Below, piece after piece: positions 58,851 to 64,000 of a stretch of DNA of 64,000 nt. The stretch lies in contig JAJNNX010000026.1 of NCBI GenBank assembly GCA_023159155.1, forward strand, positions 372,001-436,000, read 5' to 3'. The translations under genes and the position numbers were made by a program. Below the pieces are notes generated by a model. It made no database searches, was not told where the DNA came from, and saw only the letters and a list, made by a program, of their open reading frames with translations. The first letter of the stretch is position 1, and every line of letters starts with the position of its first letter. Source of the DNA: Ustulina deusta (taxonomy: Eukaryota; Ascomycota; Sordariomycetes; Xylariales; Xylariaceae).

Positions 58851-61800
58851 GGCACACACACAGGCACACACGCCCTCTCTCTGGAGACCTAGGTAGGCTG
58901 GCTGGCTGACTGAGTGACCCCATCATGGCGGCACGGCACGGCGCGGCATGGTGCTTAGCTGTAGGGCTTTGGCCATCACATCCTTCCTCCCTAGTAGGCA
59001 CACACCATGCACACATACATGCCTACTTCACAGGTACAACGTTCACGTATTGACGCGGATGACATCGGTTCCCTCTTCCCCTCTTCCCCTCACCTATCTA
59101 GGTACTAGTAAGTAGGTAGGTAGTTCTGTTGGTGGTTCTCGTGTGGGACGAGTGCCGGCTCACGTCAGCAGCCTCGTTCGCTCCCCGGGTACATACATAC
59201 ATACATCCCATACCATCCCATACCATACCATCCCATCCCTGGTATACATATACGCTAGACACGGTGAGCCCTACCTAGGTATTTATCCCCAGGGTCCTTT
59301 TTTAAGCGCGTTTCGCGCCCGCCAATCTCAATACCTACGACCTTACATACCTAGTGTAGGTGGGCGGACCGGGCTCGGTGTAGCTCGGGAAATACCTACC
59401 GATGCTGCCTACCTATAGCACACACATATATAATAGGTAAATCGCAGATGCAAGTTGCTCGGTTTTGTTGGTTGGTTCTCGCTCACCTTGCCACGCAACG
59501 GGTTCACCGCCCCCGTCTCCGTGTACCGGTAGGTAAGGGGAGTAGTCAGCGAGCGGGTGCAGTGTAGTGTAGGCTCGGTGTATGATTCCGAGCTGTTGTT
59601 TGTTTGGTCTTATGGGAGTTCATGCGGGGCTGGCGCCAGCACGAGGATCTGACTAACTAACTGACTTTGACACTCGGCCGAGCACTTCGTTGATTTGCTC
59701 ATGATGTTGAATCGACTCATTTACCTCGACTTCCTTCACCGGTCCCCGTCCGACCCTCGGGGTAGGCGTCCGAGGCGGAACATAATCACGGTTGATGGCG
59801 TGGGAGTGACTGACCGAGTGCGTCCACTGCAGACATGTGATACGTGTGTATGTGCCTGTATAGCTTACGTTGTAGTTATAAGCTTGCCTGGGCAGCCTTA
59901 AAGATGGGATCGGTTCAGCGACCGTGACCGTAGTGACACCTACCTAGGTCGCATGTTCGTGTTTCCCCGCCGCGTCAGGCCGGTCACAGCCACTGGGATA
60001 GTCGGCCTATCCTCTTTGTGTCCAACTGGTGGCGATATCTGGGCGTACAACAACAGTTGTGCAGCAGGCTGTCAGATCTCGGTGAGCTGACCAGAGAGGA
60101 GGGCGATGATTGGAGGCGGGGTCAGGAGAGCGAAGCGGATTGTCTAGATGCCTACATAGCTAGCTAATTAAGCCGCTGAGACCACAAAAGGGTGGGCAGC
60201 GGAACAACACGGGAGAGGGATTGGCGGTGTGGATCGTGGCGATTCCGCCCTACGACGAAAGGCAATCTGCCCTTCACTAAACCCGTATCCGTCGTTTATC
60301 GTAGGGAGCAACATATAACAACAACATGACTCCGAGTCATCACAAGAGACATTGGCTTGTACTAGGTATGTGTGGTTAAAGTTGCATTTTTAACGTGTGC
60401 TTATTGGGCAAAGATGCTGGCTCAGTGACCCGATCAACCAAGGGTCCGAAATGGGCTGCTCGCTTTGGCCGCATCTATAATTGGTGGGTGTTTGCGAGGA
60501 ATCTAGCTAGGATGTGAATTCTCCGACAAGGTTAATGCGAGGATTGCAAGACATGCTTGAGGTTGCAGAGTGCTCCCTGTGGGAGAGACGAGGCGGGATT
60601 CGCCTCTCTACTACCTAGGGGTACACACAAAAAGAGCGAGTATGTAGAAGAGGCGTGTAAGTTCTGACGGCAGAACGGCGTCGTGAGAACACGGAGTCAA
60701 ATAGGATGCAGTGCAGTTGCAGAAAGTTGAGCAGGCATGACACTCGGCAACCCTCACGACAAAATTAGCTCGTGACGGGATTGTCTATCACCCCGTGGTA
60801 CCGTTGGTGAGCTCAATTTGTCTGCGAGGAGAACAGCAGCACCCTAGCTACCACCTTTCTCGGAGGGCCGCTTAACTCAGTGGCTTATCAGATCAACCCC
60901 CCTCGAGCTACAGTAAGGTACACGTACTAGTAGGTAGGTATGTATGACTCTCCCCTCAATCTCCGATGCATGCGTTCCCCCCTCAATGCGATTGACACTC
61001 AAAGTAATCGCTTTGGGTGGTTATGGCCGCGAGCCAAGAGAGCCGGCCGGCCAACAGCTAAGCAGACCGGAGGTGGAAGAATCGGGATCTCGTCAACCCT
61101 CCTCCACACACTAATCTTCGGCTACTGTTACATGGGCTCAGCTCCGTACCCCTGCAACACTGCATGACATGTTCTGCAGTAGGGCGGGTACAGCAAGGTT
61201 AAAAGAGACCTAATGCAGGTCTTGATGCGCGCCGTCTTCTCTCCTGTCACGGTGTAACACCGGAGTGTTGTGAGGAGCACAGCTGCCGATTGGGCTGTTG
61301 AACCCCCCCCCCCCTCTCGATGGACGCCTGTGCGACCTGTAACGATACCCTGATTCACTTCGGATTAAGCAACGCCACGCCCGGGGCTCATTCACGAAGG
61401 CTGCACAACTGAACATGGGGTAGGATGGGGGTCAAACAGCATGACAGAAACCCGCCCGACCATTGAGGGCACGTCTGAAGCGAGCCATGTATGTCATTGG
61501 CGGATTGTCATTGAACAAGCATTCTCTTATGGGCCTCAGTAGGCGACGTGCAGGAAACCCCATCAGTCTCGCAGATCTGAAATCATTCAAGGTGGATCAG
61601 AAGTGTAAGCGTTAACTCGATAGATAGGATTTGTCGGAACAGGAATGATACTGTATTTCAGTTGACCTTTCACACTGCCACTTTCACTGCGTAGATAGTC
61701 TTGACAGGGCCCCAACTGTCTTGATCAGGTAAAACTCCCGGCCAGCTCGATCAAAATCCTAAGCTCGCGACTAGTCATGGTTGACTAGGTTAGGCTCTTA

Positions 61801-63813
61801 TTCTCGTGTACCTATTTGTGAGAATTGTAACCTTACACACTACAGTAGGCACCGTTAGTGCATAATTTGCATTGCCTTTGAACACCCGAAAGTTATCGAG
61901 AACTAGAGCTCGGCACGACGAGGTACGAAATGCCGAGGCACAGCCGTGTTGGCTCCAATAGACTGGGCAAGACAATGTCTAATGCTGTTGCTCGGTTTCT
62001 ATCAGTAACATATCTGCAAACCCGAGGGATTCGTCCCTGATAGCAGCAAGAATCCGCCTAGGCAAATGAGATGTCGTTGTTTGTCGGCATCTGCCCGGGA
62101 CGTGACAAGTAGCTCAAGTAGATGCGACGTAGTTTGAATGTAGACAACAGTTCTCTCGAGGTATCGTGCTGCCGGGATCCTGTATGCATACATCGAGAGG
62201 TTGGAATCAATAAACCTGCATGGCGTGATATGATTGTGTGGGCACTATCTGCTGTGTGGCTGCGGATTGCTATTCCGCCCAAGCCTTAGTCTTGATATAA
62301 AATATCCTTACTCATAATGAAGTTTGAAGGTCTCTCGTAGTTGGATGCCGGTATCTCAGATCAGGCGGCAAGCAAGTCACATTATGACTGTCCGTGTTTC
62401 ATTGGCAGGCGCTGATAACAGGCAGATCGATCTTCGCAGCCTAGACCTACCCTCAGCTGTCTTGTTCCTCAATTTCCTATCTCGAACGTGGGATCTGCAC
62501 ATGGCTGATTTGGAGACCCGGCGGATACTCGTCGCTCGTAGCATCTACTACCACACATTATTAGTGAACGTGTAAACCTCGTGGCGGAATGCTGCCTCGG
62601 CGGTAGAATCGTCGATAGATGCCACATCGAAAATTAGCACCAATCAACGAAAGAGGGGGCCGTTAAACCAAGCCATGGGAGATCTAACGACACGTTGCCT
62701 GTGTTGAATGTTAAACTGCAAAACTGGCGGTGGCTCCGGGTGGCATCGATGAATTCGAACACTTGCCAGGATGGTTACCTAAGTACTTGCAAGAGAAGTA
62801 ACGTAGCCAGAACCCCGATTGCATCGTCGGAGGCGACTTGCCATCTGAAATGCATGGGATTAGACATGTTGGGAATCGGTCGGCTCCGTCTCGGCGAGAT
62901 AATCTACAAACAGGTTTGGGTTGAAGGTTTACGTTGTATACGCAGCCCTTTGATATAGGCGGTATGTAATTGGTAAAGTTTCTGCACACAAACCTCCATT
63001 TTCAGCGAGTTTTTGAAGTGTCCCGGTAAAATCAGGGCCTTAACACATGAAGTCTCGTCAATAGTTGATTGTTCTGTTCACAGGCGAGACTGGGGCCACA
63101 CATCGTGTCGATTCCCATGTCCTAGGATTCAAGAGACACGTTTCGTGTGAGGCCGAACGCACAGCAATCTTATGAAAGACGGTGAAATTCCAGGAGACCT
63201 TGAATAAATGCGTCTTTGCGCGTATTTGAAAGTTGCACCACAGTCTCATATTGTGCCTGCAGTATGTAACGCTGTAGCTGATAGCGCATGCCCCCTTTTC
63301 CATCCAAGGCCGGACCGGTTGGGTAGGAAACAGCTGCATATATTGATTTGGGAAACATACGTGACAATCCGCCCCCGACTGCGAGGGTTCTGCTCTTACT
63401 ACCCAGCACGATGCGAATGCTTTGACCATTTTGGGTCATGACACTCGCAGCCGAAACAGCTCAATTCAGCCAGGGAGCCAGAACGACCGAGGCTCGCAGG
63501 ATCACTTTGTTTATGAGTCATGCCTTTTGAGGCCTGCTTCGCAAGTTGGGAATAGTTGCTTGAACGAGACGAATGGATGCCCAGGAGGATGAAAGTTGAG
63601 ACATCCGAGGCAATCCCCAAGAGAGTACTGAAAACTATGTTGTGCACGGCAGTAAGGTCCTTACACTTTTCGTAGATGCCATGTAGAAGCAACTTGATGC
63701 TTGAGCGTGTCGCTGTTGACGCTGCACGCTCATCCCAATCGACGTTGCGTCTGCATCGCTATAAGTCAGTCTCCCGTCGTGTATGTATTGAGAGAGATCT
63801 CAAGAGTACGAAC

Positions 63814-63853
63814 GATAAGATAAGGAAAAGATAAGGAAAATCGTTATCTTATC
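63814..63853. promoter_or_regulatory. Cluster of five GATAA cores forming an inverted pair
   Basis: GATAA occurs at 63814, 63819 and 63830 on the plus strand and as TTATC at 63844 and 63849. The outer halves GATAAGATAA and TTATCTTATC could pair as a 10-bp hairpin. GATA factors in fungi control nitrogen and light responses; a link to any gene here is not shown. Confidence 0.35.
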
Positions 63854-64000
63854 TCTACCGACCAAAATTTTGGGTAGAGGGTAGGTATGATGGCGAGCCG
63901 TCCATCTAATACTCATGAACCAATGAATGGTTAGAAATGTGCCGACGACCGATATTATAACCATAGCAATTAATTTTCTTCGAACCAAGAGAAGCAGAGT

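Larger units (their letters stand above)
58230..64000. other. Gene-free right end of the window
   Basis: About 5.8 kb without a supported gene. The first 1.3 kb is rich in TAGGTA/TACCTA motifs and microsatellites: (CA)n at 58833-58850, ACAT units at 59191-59206 and CCCATACCAT units after it. A 12-base C-run lies at 61303-61314. A cluster of GATAA cores sits at 63814-63853. The minus-strand frame at the edge (63988-63800) starts at a non-ATG codon and is not supported. Confidence 0.5.

Noticed and set aside
63800..63988. Minus-strand frame with a hydrophobic start at the right edge
   Set aside because: Its first codon is not ATG, it overlaps the GATA cluster and there is too little sequence to judge.

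Overview
The window reads as a filamentous ascomycete, most likely a Sordariomycete. Genes are separated by short to medium gaps and carry small GT-AG introns (40 to about 200 nt) with CTAAC-type branch sites. The set is typically fungal: Pet127, a Cut12-type spindle pole protein, a Spo12 protein, a Zn2Cys6 regulator and Gfo/Idh/MocA sugar-acid enzymes. The intergenic DNA is full of TAGGTA/TACCTA and TAGTGTAG motifs. The order or genus cannot be fixed from the sequence alone.

Bases 1 to about 34,400 are gene-rich and mostly housekeeping. In order they hold a mitochondrial RNA-processing Pet127 protein cut by the left edge (+), an unrecognised 263-aa protein (-), the eIF2alpha kinase GCN2 (-, five exons), a Cut12-type spindle pole body protein (+), urease accessory protein UreF (+), splicing factor CWC2 (-), an acyl-CoA dehydrogenase (+), a Spo12-type mitotic-exit protein (+) and the ribosome-associated GTPase Rbg1 (-, six exons). 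A divergent pair follows: a Gfo/Idh/MocA oxidoreductase resembling fungal proteins annotated as D-galacturonate reductase (-), and a dihydrodipicolinate-synthase-type keto-deoxy-acid aldolase (+). Their 2.4-kb shared spacer contains a perfect 14 x 9-bp minisatellite. A FAD-dependent oxidoreductase (-) and a glutathione-peroxidase-type thiol peroxidase (+) close this half. Exon joins were worked out by hand from reading frame, splice signals and family conservation.

From about 34,400 to 53,700 I find no intact gene. The start of this stretch holds decayed coding tracts, including an F-box-like fragment broken by a stop. Further in are an 18-bp interstitial telomere repeat and two non-autonomous inverted-repeat elements: a 445-bp element with a 9-bp target-site duplication (Mutator-like) and a 516-bp element with a 7-bp duplication. 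A two-exon Zn2Cys6 transcription factor lies at 53,748-56,352. The last 7.6 kb contain a third inverted-repeat element of 942 bp, flanked by TA, which encloses a reading frame of unknown family broken by one stop. The rest is repeat-rich intergenic DNA.

The most unusual content is the set of three terminal-inverted-repeat elements, especially the last with its unknown cargo frame. The possible hexuronate-catabolic divergent pair and the two upstream reading frames in front of GCN2 are also worth checking. I found no convincing tRNA, rRNA, CRISPR array or biosynthetic gene cluster.
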